15,666 nt of DNA from DAOPXV01 sp035352535 (GCA_964545075.1 CAZJFS010000100.1:1-15666), one strand, 5' to 3'; positions 1-5,940 are shown, counted from the stretch's first letter. Made by a program: numbers and translations. The notes: generated by a model from the letters alone, not told the origin.

Positions 1-1
1 C

Positions 2-187
2 AAGATGAAAATGGTGGCGAAAGATCTCGGCCTCTTTGCGTCCGTCGATCCTGTCGCCATAGATTCCGCCTGCATGGATATGCTTGATAAAAACGAAGGC
101 GGAAAAGTTTACGGAGGCGGAGATTCAATCGATTACGCGGCAAAGATCGGCCTCGGGTCAAAAGAATATGAATTGGTGATTTTATGA
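2..187 (+). CDS. DUF362-family iron-sulfur protein, C-terminal fragment
   Basis: Only the last 61 codons lie in the window; the gene enters from the left edge in an open frame and ends at TGA 185-187. The visible part carries the C-terminal signature I associate with DUF362 proteins: a 'D-L-G-L-F-A-S-V-D-P-V-A-I-D' stretch followed by a Gly-rich segment and 'A-A-K-I-G-L-G-S-K-E-Y-E'. The family usually pairs this domain with a ferredoxin-like 4Fe-4S domain and is common in anaerobes; its biochemical role is largely unknown. The ATG at 5 is internal, not the start, because the conserved domain would begin much further upstream. The gene converges with the MerR regulator, whose stop is 27 bp away, and I see no clear terminator between them. 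Family call fairly sure; function unknown. Confidence 0.72.
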   Translation, partial: KMKMVAKDLGLFASVDPVAIDSACMDMLDKNEGGKVYGGGDSIDYAAKIGLGSKEYELVIL

Positions 188-214
188 GATAAGCCTTGCG
201 CCGCCAATTTTTAT

Positions 215-709
215 TTAACAGGTTTCGTTTTCAACGTCATAATTGGTTTCTTTGAACGGATTCCATTTATCTTTTCCTTTTTCCGTAATTAACTTTTCGT
301 AATATGCTTTTTTATACCTGATTATTTCGAGCTGATTATTGACTTCCTTTGCCTTTTCTTCAAGGGTTTTTTCCTGCTGAAAAATAATTTTCGCGCGTTC
401 AAGTATCGTTTCATCGCCCAGAAGGCACATTTTAATGTAATTTTTCACCTGTAAAATTGATAAACCTGAATATCTCAGGCAATTAACCGTTTTAAACCAT
501 TGAATATCATAGTCTGAAAACAGTCTTATGTTCGATTCGCTTCTCGAAGCATAAGGGATCAAATTTTCATTGTCATAATAGCGGATAGTATGTTTTGACA
601 GTCCCAGCATGGCCGAAATATCTTTTACGGTATATTTGGGTTCCCTGCTATATACGATCACGTCGACGTTTTCATCTCTTTTAGTTATTTTCGATCTTTT
701 TCCAAGCAT
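215..709 (-). CDS. MerR-family transcriptional regulator, AdhR/NmlR-like
   Basis: A 164-residue MerR regulator. After a 26-residue basic extension, the winged helix-turn-helix spans about residues 26-66 (Y-T-V-K-D-I-S, then T-I-R-Y-Y-D and a wing ending I-R-L-F). A coiled dimerisation helix follows from about 100 to 143. Cys77 lies in 'N-C-L-R-Y-S-G-L-S-I', the position of the reactive Cys (Cys52) of Bacillus subtilis AdhR as I recall it; Cys95 and the terminal Cys164 are extra. AdhR/NmlR proteins respond to aldehydes and other electrophiles and activate promoters with over-long spacers. The start is supported by GGGAGG (718-723) eight bases upstream; no in-frame ATG lies closer to the domain. 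The gene is divergent from the alcohol dehydrogenase cassette, whose two 19-bp-spacer promoters it probably activates. The inducer is inference. Confidence 0.88.
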   Translation of the reverse strand: MLGKRSKITKRDENVDVIVYSREPKYTVKDISAMLGLSKHTIRYYDNENLIPYASRSESNIRLFSDYDIQWFKTVNCLRYSGLSILQVKNYIKMCLLGDETILERAKIIFQQEKTLEEKAKEVNNQLEIIRYKKAYYEKLITEKGKDKWNPFKETNYDVENETC

Positions 710-727
710 TTTTCAATCCTCCCGTCA

Positions 728-749
728 GCTTCGTGTAACTTTAACATTT
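728..749 (+). promoter_or_regulatory. Degenerate MerR-operator copy 1 (merR leader)
   Basis: This 22-bp stretch matches 16 of 22 positions of the operator block at 971-992, including an uninterrupted CTTCGTGTA. The right half is eroded: the CGAA of the dyad reads TTAA. It lies between the merR-type -10 box and its RBS. Its 123-bp distance to the next copy fits the periodicity of the array. Confidence 0.45.
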
Positions 750-752
750 TCA

Positions 753-781
753 ATTATACGATAAAAATTCAAAACAAGCAA
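753..781 (-). promoter_or_regulatory. Putative promoter of the merR-type gene
   Basis: On the minus strand, TTGCTT (776-781) is followed after 17 bp by a perfect TATAAT (753-758). Transcription would start near 746, inside the degenerate MerR operator copy at 728-749. This would suit autorepression by the regulator. The -35 box is poor (3/6), so the call rests on the -10 box, the spacing and the position. Confidence 0.5.
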
Positions 782-850
782 TATTTAGTTGCAAAATTGT
801 AAAAAAAAGTGGGAATGCTCTTTTCCAAATATTTTCCCAACAATATAATT

Positions 851-872
851 ACATCGCGTGACTTGAATGTTT
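851..872 (+). promoter_or_regulatory. Degenerate MerR-operator copy 2
   Basis: This 22-bp stretch matches 17 of 22 positions of the operator at 971-992, with the right half (GAATGTTT) intact. Unlike the two perfect copies, the following TATAAT (878-883) is displaced by five bases and no -35 box is correctly spaced. It may be a binding site or relic rather than a working promoter. Confidence 0.45.
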
Positions 873-967
873 GGCGATATAATATTAAAATGCGCGGCAA
901 TTAACATTTGCTTTTCAATAATACAGGAGATAAAATCACTATTTTTTCATTTTTTTTGATTGCCTTA

Positions 968-998
968 TTGACTTCGTGTAGCTCGAATGTTTTATAAT
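968..998 (+). promoter_or_regulatory. MerR-type promoter P1 with 19-bp spacer and operator
   Basis: TTGACT (968-973) and a perfect TATAAT (993-998) are separated by 19 bp, the over-long spacer typical of MerR-activated promoters. The dyad TTCG-N7-CGAA (973-987) lies in the spacer. The 29 bp from 966 to 994 recur exactly at 1089-1117. Orientation is toward the alcohol dehydrogenase gene. Confidence 0.85.
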
Positions 999-1090
999 AT
1001 GCAATAAGATCCTGAAATAAATAATATTTATTTTTTTAAAATTACGAGAACGGAAAAATGATTTTTTTTCAACATTTTTTATTCATCCTA

Positions 1091-1121
1091 TTGACTTCGT
1101 GTAGCTCGAATGTTTTACAAT
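1091..1121 (+). promoter_or_regulatory. MerR-type promoter P2 with 19-bp spacer and operator
   Basis: This is the second copy: TTGACT (1091-1096), 19 bp, TACAAT (1116-1121), with the TTCG-N7-CGAA dyad at 1096-1110. It differs from P1 by one base in the -10 box. Transcription would begin near 1128, leaving a leader of roughly 115 nt before the alcohol dehydrogenase start. Confidence 0.85.
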
Positions 1122-1180
1122 ATAAAATAAGAACCCGAAATAAGCCGGAGCCTAAATAAGATAAAACTAAAACTTTTCAT

Positions 1181-1209
1181 TTAACGATTAAGTAGTAATG
1201 GTTTATAAT
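1181..1209 (+). promoter_or_regulatory. Possible proximal sigma70 promoter P3
   Basis: TTAACG (1181-1186), a 17-bp spacer and a perfect TATAAT (1204-1209) lie directly before the alcohol dehydrogenase gene, without a MerR dyad. This could give basal expression independent of the regulator. The region is very AT-rich, so chance is a real possibility. Confidence 0.35.
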
Positions 1210-1243
1210 ATTTAATGAAATTTAAAAATAAGGAGATAACATT

Positions 1244-2410
1244 ATGCAAAACTTTGATTTTTACAATCCCACGCGAATTTTCTTCGGTAAAGACAGGCTC
1301 GATAACATCGATAAGTACGTTCCCTCTGATGCTTCAGTTTTAATAACGTATGGAGGCGGAAGCTCAAAAAAAAGCGGTCTTATCGATAAGGTAAAGGCGG
1401 TTCTTGGCAAAAGGAAAGTCCATGAATTCGGCGGCATAGAACCGAATCCTCGTTACGAAACATTGATAAAAGCCGTGGAAATCGTTCGCGGCGAAAATAT
1501 CGGCTTCATTCTTGCCGTCGGCGGCGGCTCTGTAATCGATGGAACGAAATTTATAACGCTTGCTTCTTTTTACAAGGGAGATCCGCGCGATTTGCTGAAA
1601 TACGGGCTGGCGGATATTCCTTTGAATGTGGCCGGGAAAGCGGTTCCTTTCGGAACGGTTCTGACATTGGCGGCTACCGGATCGGAAATGAACCATGGCG
1701 CCGTTATAAGTTACGAACACGGGAAATATGCCGTGATGAGCGAACTGTTTTTCCCGAAATTTTCAATATTAGATCCAGCCGTCACATTTTCACTCCCGAA
1801 GATCCAGGTTGCAAATGGAGTGATTGATGCGTTTGTACATACCACCGAGCAATATCTCACATTCCCCGTTGACGGCAGGATACAGGATCGCATAGCCGAG
1901 GGTATTTTACAAACGTTAATCGAAATAGGTAAGACTACGGTCAATGAGCCTGAAAATTACGGCGCGCGAGCCAACCAGGTCTGGGCCGCCACTTTAGCGC
2001 TCAACGGACTCATCGGCGCCGGGGTGCCTCAGGACTGGGCTACGCACATGATAGGTCACGAACTCACCGCGATGTTTGGCATCGATCACGGACAGACCCT
2101 GGCGATCGTTTTGCCGTCGATGCTCGATGTAAGGCGCGACAAAAAACGCGTCAAACTCCTTCAATATGCAAAACGCGTTTGGAATATAAAGAGCGGCAGC
2201 GACGATGAAAAGATAGATCAGGCGATCAAGAAAACCAGAAAATTCTTTGAAAGCCTTGGCGTAAAAACCCGTCTTTCACAACATGGCGTCGGAGCCGATA
2301 AAATACCGGCCATTGTTGAACAACTGAAAACACATGGAATGACGGCGCTCTCGGAGACTCAGGACCTCACTCTGGAGATAAGCCGGAAGATTCTTGAAAA
2401 GGCGATGTGA
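1244..2410 (+). CDS. Iron-containing alcohol dehydrogenase, YqhD/BDH type
   Basis: A full-length (388 residues) group III metal-dependent alcohol dehydrogenase of the butanol dehydrogenase/YqhD branch. These cytosolic enzymes interconvert aldehydes and alcohols with NAD(P)H. The GGGS at 37-40 matches the YqhD loop that binds the NADPH 2'-phosphate, so NADPH preference is likely. A second GGGS (93-96) followed by V-I-D-G is the family's nucleotide-binding signature. The four metal ligands are visible as D195, H199, H268 and H282, each one residue beyond the YqhD positions I recall (194, 198, 267, 281). The start is fixed by AGGAG (1231-1235) eight bases upstream. It is the first gene of the cassette downstream of the MerR-type promoters. 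Physiologically it is most likely an aldehyde reductase for detoxification or fermentation; the substrate cannot be read from the sequence. Confidence 0.93.
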   Translation: MQNFDFYNPTRIFFGKDRLDNIDKYVPSDASVLITYGGGSSKKSGLIDKVKAVLGKRKVHEFGGIEPNPRYETLIKAVEIVRGENIGFILAVGGGSVIDGTKFITLASFYKGDPRDLLKYGLADIPLNVAGKAVPFGTVLTLAATGSEMNHGAVISYEHGKYAVMSELFFPKFSILDPAVTFSLPKIQVANGVIDAFVHTTEQYLTFPVDGRIQDRIAEGILQTLIEIGKTTVNEPENYGARANQVWAATLALNGLIGAGVPQDWATHMIGHELTAMFGIDHGQTLAIVLPSMLDVRRDKKRVKLLQYAKRVWNIKSGSDDEKIDQAIKKTRKFFESLGVKTRLSQHGVGADKIPAIVEQLKTHGMTALSETQDLTLEISRKILEKAM

Positions 2411-2439
2411 TTTTTCGCCGCGGCAATTTATCCATCGGC

Positions 2440-2460
2440 TGCGGGATGCGGCACCCGCAT
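2440..2460 (+). other. Intercistronic GC-rich hairpin
   Basis: Two mutually exclusive stems can form after the dehydrogenase stop: TGCGGG/CCCGCA (2440-2445 with 2454-2459) or ATGCGG/CCGCAT (2446-2451 with 2455-2460, three-base loop). Only three T residues follow, so this is a partial attenuator or mRNA-end stabiliser at most, not a strong terminator. Confidence 0.4.
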
Positions 2461-2541
2461 TTCCGCCAAGTAAATGAGATGTGATTTATGAAGAGCGGTA
2501 AAACGGCTTGAAAAAACATGAAGATATGGAGGAAGCTACAA

Positions 2542-3081
2542 ATGAGTAAAAAAATACTGGTGATATCAGCAAGCCCTCGAAAGGGCGGAAATTCAGATTT
2601 GTTATGCGATCAGTTCATTAAGGGAGCGCTCGAGACCGGACATGAAGCTGAAAAGATTTTCGTGAAAGATAAAAAGATCAATTATTGCACGGGATGCGGA
2701 GTCTGCCATAACGGCAAAAAACCCTGCCCTCAGAAAGACGATATGGCGGATATCCTGGAAAAAATGATCTCGGCCGATGTCATCGTAATGGCTACGCCGG
2801 TTTACTTTTATACTATGAATGCTCAGATGAAAACGCTTATTGACCGGGTCTGCTCGCGGTATACGGAGATCAACGGCCGGGATTTTTATTTTATCGTGGC
2901 CGCCGCCGATAACAGCAAGCCTGCCATGGAAAGGACTTTGGAAGGTTTCCGGGGATTCACTTCCTGCCTGAACGGAGCGATAGAAAAAGGAATTATCTAT
3001 GGCGTCGGAGCCTGGAATCCGGGTGAAATAAAGGGAAGTCAAGCCATGGCTAAGGCATATGAAATGGGAATGCATGTATAA
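2542..3081 (+). CDS. Flavodoxin-fold NAD(P)H/FMN reductase with Cys cluster (Isf-like)
   Basis: A 179-residue flavodoxin-fold protein. The FMN phosphate loop is S-P-R-K-G-G-N-S (11-18), and the second flavin-contacting segment is T-P-V-Y-F-Y-T-M-N (85-93). Between them C49, C52, C55 and C62 form CX2CX2CX6C, resembling the compact 4Fe-4S motif of iron-sulfur flavoproteins (Isf). Isf proteins pass electrons from ferredoxin to FMN, but many NADPH-dependent FMN reductase-like proteins keep a similar Cys set without a proven cluster. I chose ATG 2542 over ATG 2518 because GGAGG (2528-2532) sits nine bases before it and the protein then begins in the usual M-S-K-K-I-L-V-I-S-A-S way. It lies between the dehydrogenase and the aldo/keto reductase, so it probably shares their regulation and supplies electrons or reduces quinone- or nitro-like electrophiles. 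Confidence 0.85.
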   Translation: MSKKILVISASPRKGGNSDLLCDQFIKGALETGHEAEKIFVKDKKINYCTGCGVCHNGKKPCPQKDDMADILEKMISADVIVMATPVYFYTMNAQMKTLIDRVCSRYTEINGRDFYFIVAAADNSKPAMERTLEGFRGFTSCLNGAIEKGIIYGVGAWNPGEIKGSQAMAKAYEMGMHV

Positions 3082-3173
3082 AGTTTACCGCTTCAGTAAA
3101 AAGAACCACGCTCATCCACTAATTTTATAAGATAAAAAAATATTTACAAATTACATGTAATCAGGAGAAAAAT

Positions 3174-4328
3174 ATGTTGTATAGAAAAATGGGAAAAACC
3201 GGGGAATCAGTTTCAATTCTTGGATTCGGGTGCATGAGGCTTCCCGTGATAGACGGCAAGCCTAGTTTAATCGATGAAGCAAAGGCCGGGGAAATGTTAA
3301 AATACGCTATCGATAATGGCGTTAATTATATAGATACGGCTTACCCTTATCACTCGGATGTACCTATGCAGAAAGGGATGAGCGAGGTTTTCGTCGGCAA
3401 ATTTTTAAGCGGCGGCTACAGGGACAAGGTTTTTATTGCGACCAAGCTTCCAAGCTGGCTTATAAATTCAAGGGAAGATATGGATAAATATTTAAACGAG
3501 CAGCTTGAAAGGCTTCAAACCGATCACATTGATTTTTATCTTGTTCACGCTCTTAAAACTGATTTCTGGAATAAACTTAATTCTTTGGGGATTTGCGAAT
3601 TTCTTGATTCAGCCATCGCTGACGGCCGTATCAAACACGCCGGGTTTTCATTTCATGATGAAATCGATGTTTTTAAAAAGATTGTCGATTCTTATAACTG
3701 GAGTTTTTGCCAGATCCAATACAATTACATGGATCAGAATTATCAGGCGGGGATTGAAGGGCTGCGTTATGCGTCAGAGCGTGGGTTGGGCATCGTTATT
3801 ATGGAGCCGCTTAAAGGCGGAATGCTTACCTCTAAAATGCCCGAAGAAATAACTGAAGTTTTGAATAAATTCGGCATTAAAAGGCAGCCGGCCGATATGG
3901 CGTTGCGATATTTATGGAACCATCCTGAAATTAGCGTTGTATTAAGCGGCATGACTGAAATGAAGCATGTGACGGATAATGTGTTATCCGCTCAAAAAGC
4001 CGTTGACGGCTCATTTACTGTCGAGGACGAAGAAATAATCGCCGAAATAAAAACTGCGTTTCAATCAAAAATAAAAGTGGGATGCACTGCCTGCAAATAT
4101 TGCATGCCGTGTCCTAACCAAGTTAATATTCCCGTTATTTTTCAGCAATATAATGCCGCTTTCATGTATAATAACATGGAAGGGATTGCTTTTCAATATA
4201 AGATTTTTCTGCCCGCGGAGTGTAAGGCATCCAAATGTACAAAGTGCGGCAAATGCGAAAAAATCTGCCCTCAAAAAATAAAAATAATGAGCGTTCTTGA
4301 TGAAGTAGTTAAAGCGTTTGGAGCTTAA
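3174..4328 (+). CDS. Aldo/keto reductase with C-terminal ferredoxin domain
   Basis: A 384-residue fusion of an aldo/keto reductase barrel (about 1-295) and a ferredoxin-like tail. The catalytic tetrad is present as D54, Y59, K91 and H125. The tail has C304, C307, C310, C313 (CX2CX2CX2C-P) and C355, C358, C361, C365 (CX2CX2CX3C-P), enough for two 4Fe-4S clusters; C350 is an extra Cys. Such proteins are widespread in anaerobes, usually with unassigned substrates; the clusters suggest a ferredoxin-linked rather than purely NAD(P)H-linked carbonyl reduction. AGGAG (3163-3167), six bases upstream, supports the start. It follows the flavoprotein after 92 bp with no convincing promoter or terminator, so it is probably the third cassette gene. 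The palindrome ATTACATGTAAT (3150-3161) sits just before the RBS. Confidence 0.93.
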   Translation: MLYRKMGKTGESVSILGFGCMRLPVIDGKPSLIDEAKAGEMLKYAIDNGVNYIDTAYPYHSDVPMQKGMSEVFVGKFLSGGYRDKVFIATKLPSWLINSREDMDKYLNEQLERLQTDHIDFYLVHALKTDFWNKLNSLGICEFLDSAIADGRIKHAGFSFHDEIDVFKKIVDSYNWSFCQIQYNYMDQNYQAGIEGLRYASERGLGIVIMEPLKGGMLTSKMPEEITEVLNKFGIKRQPADMALRYLWNHPEISVVLSGMTEMKHVTDNVLSAQKAVDGSFTVEDEEIIAEIKTAFQSKIKVGCTACKYCMPCPNQVNIPVIFQQYNAAFMYNNMEGIAFQYKIFLPAECKASKCTKCGKCEKICPQKIKIMSVLDEVVKAFGA

Positions 4329-4363
4329 TTAAAAATCGATGCTTTTATGAATGTGTAAATAAT

Positions 4364-4392
4364 TTGTGTAAATCTTCTGGCTAATGTATAAT
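4364..4392 (+). promoter_or_regulatory. Putative promoter framed by TGTGTAAA elements
   Basis: TTGTGT (4364-4369), 17 bp and a perfect TATAAT (4387-4392). The sequence TGTGTAAAT occurs at 4352-4360 and 4365-4373, the second overlapping the -35 box, and TTTACACA (the inverse) at 4404-4411 near the expected start. This looks like a regulated promoter for the acetyltransferase, although its leader would be about 165 nt. Confidence 0.45.
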
Positions 4393-4566
4393 TATAACGG
4401 AGGTTTACACAGGTTATTCTTTGTTTTTAAATGTGTTGCATAAATCAAATTTTTCTGATAAATTATAAAAACATGAAATTCATCGTATTAAATTTCGACG
4501 ATTTTTTGCTAAACGTGGAATCAACAAATTCAATCCGAAGCAAAATCTGAATGTGAGGTTTTTGCC

Positions 4567-5019
4567 GTGAATATTATTTTTAAAAGGGCTGAATTAAATG
4601 ATGTGCCCGAATTGATTCGAGTTCAAAACTTAAGTTTCAGGGATGATTTTGAAAAGTATGGAGAATGTCCGGCATATGGCGAGAGTCCTGAAAACATGAC
4701 TGACATGGTAAAAAATGCCATTGTTTATAAGGTGATTTCAGCTTCCAGGATAATAGGAGATATCATAGTAAGAAAGAAGGAAAATAGTTCTTATTATTTA
4801 AGGACTTTAGCTATACTGCCGGAATTTCAGAACATGAAAATAGGTGCCAGGGCTCTTGAGTTTATAGAAAAAGACAATCCAGACGGAATTTTCTGGTTTC
4901 TGATTACGCCATCCGATAATCCCAGAAATCGTCATTTCTATGAAAAGCACGGATATAAAAAGGCTAAAGAAATCACTCGTTCGAAACTTTTAACTCTTAT
5001 TGAATACGTTAAGAATTAG
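4567..5019 (+). CDS. GNAT-family N-acetyltransferase
   Basis: A 150-residue cytosolic GNAT protein, a single domain of normal length. Strand beta-4 and the acetyl-CoA loop lie at about 79-100 (L-R-T-L-A-I-L-P-E-F-Q, then K-I-G-A). The C-terminal 'N-R-H-F-Y-E-K-H-G-Y' (121-130) is the classical motif B segment. The pyrophosphate loop, normally Q/R-x-x-G-x-G/A, reads Q88-N-M-K91-I-G93, so its first glycine is lysine. The start is GTG, supported by a GTGAGG RBS (4553-4558). The substrate (amino acid, amine, peptide or antibiotic) cannot be inferred. It stands apart from the redox cassette by 238 bp and seems to have its own promoter. The gene and the fragment downstream look more AT-rich than their neighbours by eye, which fits a separate origin but does not prove it. 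Confidence 0.85.
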   Translation: MNIIFKRAELNDVPELIRVQNLSFRDDFEKYGECPAYGESPENMTDMVKNAIVYKVISASRIIGDIIVRKKENSSYYLRTLAILPEFQNMKIGARALEFIEKDNPDGIFWFLITPSDNPRNRHFYEKHGYKKAKEITRSKLLTLIEYVKN

Positions 5020-5055
5020 GCTTTTATTTTAATCCAAACATTTAATTTCAAAAAA

Positions 5056-5298
5056 GTGCGATATAAATACCGGCTTTACTTTCTTGTCGAAGATGATCTT
5101 GTTATAGCCACAATTGAAAAGAAAATGCTCGAAGAATACGGCTATAAAACTATCATAGCCAATAACGGTGAAGCCGCAATTGATATATTCAGGGGAAATA
5201 ATTCTATTGATCTCATTATTATGGACATCGATCTTGGGTATGGAATTGACGGTACGGAAGCAGCGTGGCTAATTTTAAAACATTCGAATGTTGCGTAA
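5056..5298 (+). pseudogene. Truncated response-regulator receiver domain
   Basis: Eighty codons match the first two thirds of a CheY-like receiver. The acidic pair is D13-D14 in 'F-L-V-E-D-D', and the phosphoacceptor is D57 in 'D-L-I-I-M-D-I-D-L-G'. The frame then stops at TAA after 'L-K-H-S-N-V-A', just before the strands that should supply the conserved Thr/Ser and Lys, and no output domain follows. The GTG at 5056 has no convincing RBS and lies only two residues before the first strand would normally begin, so the 5' end is also suspect. The frame is that of the acetyltransferase, separated by its TAG stop. Downstream, a different frame reads V-F-T-S-I-D but soon ends. Most likely a relic; a translated mini-receiver without its Lys/Thr switch is the less likely alternative. 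Confidence 0.65.
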
Positions 5299-5322
5299 GC
5301 GTATTTACTTCTATAGACAGTT

Positions 5323-5344
5323 TTCCTATAATAGTAGGAATTTT
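5323..5344 (+). terminator. Weak hairpin plus short T-run
   Basis: TTCCTA (5323-5328) and TAGGAA (5335-5340) can pair across a six-base loop, followed by TTTT. The stem is short and AT-rich. It could end transcription of the acetyltransferase and receiver fragment. A second palindrome, AAACGGCCGTTT (5412-5423), lies between here and the convergent membrane-protein gene. Confidence 0.3.
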
Positions 5345-5435
5345 GCATGAAGTCACCCGAACGTAAGATTAGTGTAAAATAAGCGAACCGGTAATGGTAA
5401 AAGGCAAATAAAAACGGCCGTTTCTTCATAAAATT

Positions 5436-5876
5436 TCATGATAAAAATTTACGAGCCGCAAGTTTTGTCCTTGACTTGAGTATCGCGGCAAACATATAAA
5501 ATATCAAACAGTAAAACGGCATTAATAAAGCCACCGCTAAAGCGGAACCGATGCGCGATGCGTCGCCAATGACCGATAGTATTATGACCGCTCCTGTAAC
5601 AAGACCTATTATCGACGATATTACCGAAATTTTTTCGAAATAGGATAACATATCGACCAGTCTTAACGCATGTTTTTCATCATCAGATTTATTGCTTAAC
5701 GCGCTTATAAAATCAGCCATAGTCCAGTTAGAGGCTACGAAACCGGCGGAAATAAAGAAAAATGAAATCAGCATGCCGTGAAAGTTAATGAACATGGCGA
5801 TCCGGCCGCCGGACACAGCGCTGAAGATAATAAACCCCGCGAAAAAAAGTAAAGCTCCGCCAAAAAATCTTGTCAT
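5436..5876 (-). CDS. Four-helix inner-membrane protein with MotA-like N terminus
   Basis: A 146-residue integral membrane protein with about four hydrophobic helices (roughly 4-22, 28-49, 84-106, 112-135). The stretch 'G-G-R-I-A-M-F-I-N-F-H-G-M-L-I' resembles the start of MotA-type stator proteins, where 'GG.LA.FI....L.IV.GGT' is typical. It lacks the large cytoplasmic loop and Pro/charged residues of MotA and is about half its length, so it cannot be a complete stator. The segment between helices 2 and 3 (about 50-82) is charged and probably cytoplasmic. GGAGG (revcomp of 5884-5888), seven bases upstream, supports the start. It lies 291 bp downstream of the leftward two-gene unit and may have its own promoter. 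Function unknown; the MotA resemblance is short and may be convergent. Confidence 0.7.
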   Translation of the reverse strand: MTRFFGGALLFFAGFIIFSAVSGGRIAMFINFHGMLISFFFISAGFVASNWTMADFISALSNKSDDEKHALRLVDMLSYFEKISVISSIIGLVTGAVIILSVIGDASRIGSALAVALLMPFYCLIFYMFAAILKSRTKLAARKFLS

Positions 5877-5910
5877 AATATTTCCTCCAATTATTAAATT
5901 CTAAAAATTC

Positions 5911-5940
5911 AGTATATAAAATGCGAGATTATTGATGCAA
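5911..5940 (-). promoter_or_regulatory. Putative promoter of the membrane-protein gene
   Basis: On the minus strand, TTGCAT (5935-5940) and TATACT (5911-5916) are separated by 18 bp, giving a start about 28 nt before the initiation codon. The -35 box is weak and the DNA AT-rich. Confidence 0.35.

Larger units (their letters stand above)
710..1243. other. Gene-free divergent control region with ~120-bp operator periodicity
   Basis: No gene is visible in these 534 bp. The stretch holds the merR-type promoter, two perfect and two degenerate operator copies starting at 728, 851, 971 and 1094 (steps of 123, 120 and 123 bp), a possible third promoter and the RBS of the dehydrogenase gene. The T-rich DNA before copies 3 and 4 is also alike (about 940-970 and 1063-1093), so the region looks like an old tandem duplication. 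A TGGGAA/TTCCCA inverted repeat (810-839) has no clear role. Confidence 0.6.

Noticed and set aside
851..883. Third full MerR-type promoter
   Set aside because: The operator-like block is there, but TATAAT is five bases too far and no -35 box is spaced correctly, so I list it only as a degenerate operator.
1364..1944. Antisense frames within the alcohol dehydrogenase gene
   Set aside because: Shadow frames of a confidently assigned enzyme, with no domain or RBS.
2440..2460. Hairpin as a strong intrinsic terminator of the dehydrogenase gene
   Set aside because: Only three T residues follow, and the next cassette gene has no convincing promoter of its own.
2518..2541. Earlier ATG for the flavoprotein
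   Set aside because: No RBS precedes ATG 2518, while GGAGG is well placed for ATG 2542; the extra eight residues are not family-like.
3505..3852. Overlapping plus-strand frame within the aldo/keto reductase gene
   Set aside because: Out of frame with a full-length enzyme whose catalytic tetrad is intact.
4431..4550. 39-codon frame between the aldo/keto reductase and acetyltransferase
   Set aside because: No placed RBS, no recognisable sequence, and length expected by chance in AT-rich DNA.
5412..5423. AAACGGCCGTTT palindrome as a bidirectional terminator
   Set aside because: The possible stem is only four A/T-rich pairs around a GGCC loop; too weak to call, although the convergent position is suggestive.
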